Part shown: positions 62,297 through 64,000 of the stretch, one piece after another
How positions within the stretch are numbered: the first letter of the stretch is position 1
Layout of the letters: each line of letters starts with the position of its first letter
Assembly (NCBI RefSeq): GCF_000187245.1
Contig: NC_027860.1
Location: 124,001-188,000, forward strand
DNA from: Ogataea parapolymorpha DL-1
Taxonomy: Eukaryota; Ascomycota; Pichiomycetes; Pichiales; Pichiaceae
DNA length: 64,000 nucleotides
Reading direction: 5' to 3'
Program-made: the position numbers and the translations under genes
Notes under the pieces: model-generated
Seen by the model: the letters and a program-made list of their open reading frames with translations, nothing else
The model's database searches: none
What the model was told of the DNA's origin: nothing

Positions 62297-64000
62297 ATGA
62301 GTGAACCTAGTACTGGCTCTTATCAACACGTGCACCCGGCAACGAGTTTGCTGTCTGCCTCCAACCAAGCTCTTCCCAACCATAAATCCATGGTGGAAAA
62401 CGACTTTGCACACTCAAGACTCGCAGAATTCAGCGCCGGGTCACTCCTAGATCCCGACTTTGACAGCGAGAAGAGGCTCGAAATTGCCTTCTCTTTTATG
62501 GTTCTTGGCCGGAAAAAAGCAGCAGCCAGAGAACTTGCCAATGTGGTCAAGCTGGGGACGGTTTTGGAGAAGTCCAAGTTTCTGCGCCAAGTTGGTGACA
62601 TTTTCATCAACTTTGGCGAAACAGAAACGGCGTACCAGTGTTACAGAGAAGGTCTTCTTCACAGCAAGATTTCCAAGGACGTCGACATCACTTTGGTGAC
62701 ATATTTAAAATCCAAGATGGCAGACTTTGAGAACGACCATACCGACTCGTCTAGCTCGGTAGGGTCAATAATACGGTCTAAGGAAAAGACTTTCCGGTCC
62801 ATGATTTCCGAATTGTCTGTGCACGAAAAGTGCAGACAAGAACTGGACGATCTGGCACAGATGGTGGCAGATCCGCGCATGGAGCAGAGATGTCCCTTTG
62901 TCAGGAATTTGGTGGAGAATTTTGCCGCTGCGAGCGTTCTAGAATCTCAGCTAGACTCGTTTGAGTTTAATGAGTCTCAGGATACATCGATGAGCGAGTT
63001 TCTCAATCTATTGATGGTGGAGCTGTTTAAATTTCCCGATCTGTGTCTCTACAAAAACATTTTCAGCTCTGCGCGGCTGGAGCAGGTTTTGACTTATCTG
63101 GGGCTTGCGGCGCCAGATTTTGAGTTGCCAGCAAACTTCCAGCACCTGATCTCCATTTTGCGCGAAAGCTACGAAATGAAAGAGCCGATGTCAAAGGTGA
63201 TGGAAAGCCTGGAGTTTGAGCTAAAAAAATCGCTACTTCTTGGTTGCAAACAGTATGTGGAAAAAGATTATGATGCTTCTCAGGAGACTTTCACCAGAGT
63301 GGTGATTGTTTGTGATTTGTTGTCCAAGCTTTGTTGTATGACGGGCTTCAAAGGCTCTGACAAACACGTTCTAGCAGAACTCAACCAAGAATGTCGCGAA
63401 AGACTGCGCAAGGTGAGCACCATCTCCGGAATTTATTCGTCTTTCTATGCTGCGCAGAGTTTTATAAGGCGTCAAGACTCATCGTTTGACGACCTTGCAA
63501 CGAAAACTGTCGAGTTGATGGCCCTTTTACAAAACCTCAACAAATACTACCTAACAGCAAGATACTCGAGACTTCCCATCAAGTACGACTGGATCCATCT
63601 GGCACTAGGAAAGCTAAACGAGTGGCTGGCCACCTGTAAAAGCCGCCAACTGAGAAGAGATTCAAACTCTCATCATGACCTCAAAAAACTGGACGACACG
63701 CATCTGGAGTGTATGCTGAGCCACTACATACGCGCGCTCAACTTGAAGCTTCCAGACGACCCGTGCATCGTCATGCTGTACGACAAAATTATTTGGGGCG
63801 TACTGATGCACGGTGGCTACCATATCCAGACCCTCTGGATCCTCAAGTTTTTTAGGGACTGTTGTGTGTTCTACAGCGATACCTGTTTGCTCAGCTATGA
63901 GGAAACATCCTCGTACAACAGCGACGTTTTTAAGCTGCGGGATTACCAGGACGCCAACGTCCAGATCGTGGTGAATAAACTGTACGAGCAACGCAAGCAA
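62297..64000 (+). CDS. unrecognised TPR-like helical protein, 3'-truncated by window edge
   Basis: The frame is open from ATG 62297 to the end of the window (568 codons, no stop), so the C-terminus is missing. The sequence starts MSEPSTGSYQHVHPATSLLS, with a disordered lead of about 40 residues, then alpha-helical repeats such as AFSFMVLGRKKAAARELANV and GDIFINFGETETAYQCYREG that look like TPR units. A long helical region with conserved-looking Trp/Tyr positions follows (KYDWIHLALGKLNEWLATC, GVLMHGGYHIQTLWILKFFR). No catalytic motif or membrane segment is seen. I cannot assign a family; a scaffold role is only inferred from the repeats. It is divergent from RAD9 with 157 bp between start codons. 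Confidence 0.75.
   Translation, partial: MSEPSTGSYQHVHPATSLLSASNQALPNHKSMVENDFAHSRLAEFSAGSLLDPDFDSEKRLEIAFSFMVLGRKKAAARELANVVKLGTVLEKSKFLRQVGDIFINFGETETAYQCYREGLLHSKISKDVDITLVTYLKSKMADFENDHTDSSSSVGSIIRSKEKTFRSMISELSVHEKCRQELDDLAQMVADPRMEQRCPFVRNLVENFAAASVLESQLDSFEFNESQDTSMSEFLNLLMVELFKFPDLCLYKNIFSSARLEQVLTYLGLAAPDFELPANFQHLISILRESYEMKEPMSKVMESLEFELKKSLLLGCKQYVEKDYDASQETFTRVVIVCDLLSKLCCMTGFKGSDKHVLAELNQECRERLRKVSTISGIYSSFYAAQSFIRRQDSSFDDLATKTVELMALLQNLNKYYLTARYSRLPIKYDWIHLALGKLNEWLATCKSRQLRRDSNSHHDLKKLDDTHLECMLSHYIRALNLKLPDDPCIVMLYDKIIWGVLMHGGYHIQTLWILKFFRDCCVFYSDTCLLSYEETSSYNSDVFKLRDYQDANVQIVVNKLYEQRKQ

Overview
The window is nuclear DNA of a budding yeast (Saccharomycotina). It holds 34 protein-coding genes, two of them cut by the window edges, and one tRNA. 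Every recognisable protein matches a yeast family. CTG codes for leucine at invariant positions (for example the Trp-Ser-Leu-Gly-Leu-Met block of the STE7 kinase), which rules out the CUG-Ser and CUG-Ala clades. The moderate GC content, very tight spacing, an AlkB-type repair enzyme, a full-length SREBP and protein similarity all point to a methylotrophic-type yeast of the Pichiales, most likely Ogataea (Hansenula) or a close relative. The species is an inference.

Layout. 1-9996: SER2 (partial), ABZ2, an AIM3/BBC1-like actin-patch protein, CHK1, MRE11, SMI1/KNR4 and STE7. 10036-22745: FOL3, APL2, RPC17 (with a 33-nt intron), CCT8, VPS53, ILV2 and a ROG1-like lipase. 22746-27769: the least dense part, two gene-poor stretches of about 1.6 and 1.5 kb around a CECR5-like HAD protein and an elongator tRNA-Met. 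27770-30368: a Zn2Cys6 factor and GTB1. 30428-41999: eight minus-strand genes in a row: PTC7, TIM11/ATP21 (with a 38-nt intron), NMD2/UPF2, MRPL35, an unrecognised 785-aa Gln-rich protein, an unrecognised 246-aa membrane protein, a CUE-AlkB-GRF dioxygenase and EXO1. 42074-51696: SEC24, PAN1 and an SREBP (SRE1). 52307-59030: two paralogous YMD8-type transporters lying tail to tail, an STP1/STP2-like latent zinc-finger factor and a yapsin-like protein with altered active-site motifs. 59074-64000: RAD9 and a partial TPR-like protein.

How genes work together. Five genes belong to DNA damage response or repair: CHK1, MRE11, AlkB, EXO1 and RAD9. CHK1 and MRE11 are separated by only 24 bp. ABZ2 and FOL3 act in folate synthesis. 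PAN1 and the AIM3-like protein act at cortical actin patches. SEC24, APL2 and VPS53 are membrane-traffic components. SRE1 and STP1 are both transcription factors normally held latent outside the nucleus.

Main points of interest: two in-frame-proven mini-introns with the same branch-point geometry; an AlkB protein that joins a ubiquitin-binding CUE domain, a minisatellite-encoded run of SUMO-consensus motifs and a GRF zinc finger; a GPI-anchored aspartic protease homologue with both catalytic triads altered; an inverted transporter pair; and two large, motif-rich non-coding stretches. No transposon, CRISPR array, centromere or virus-like gene was recognised.
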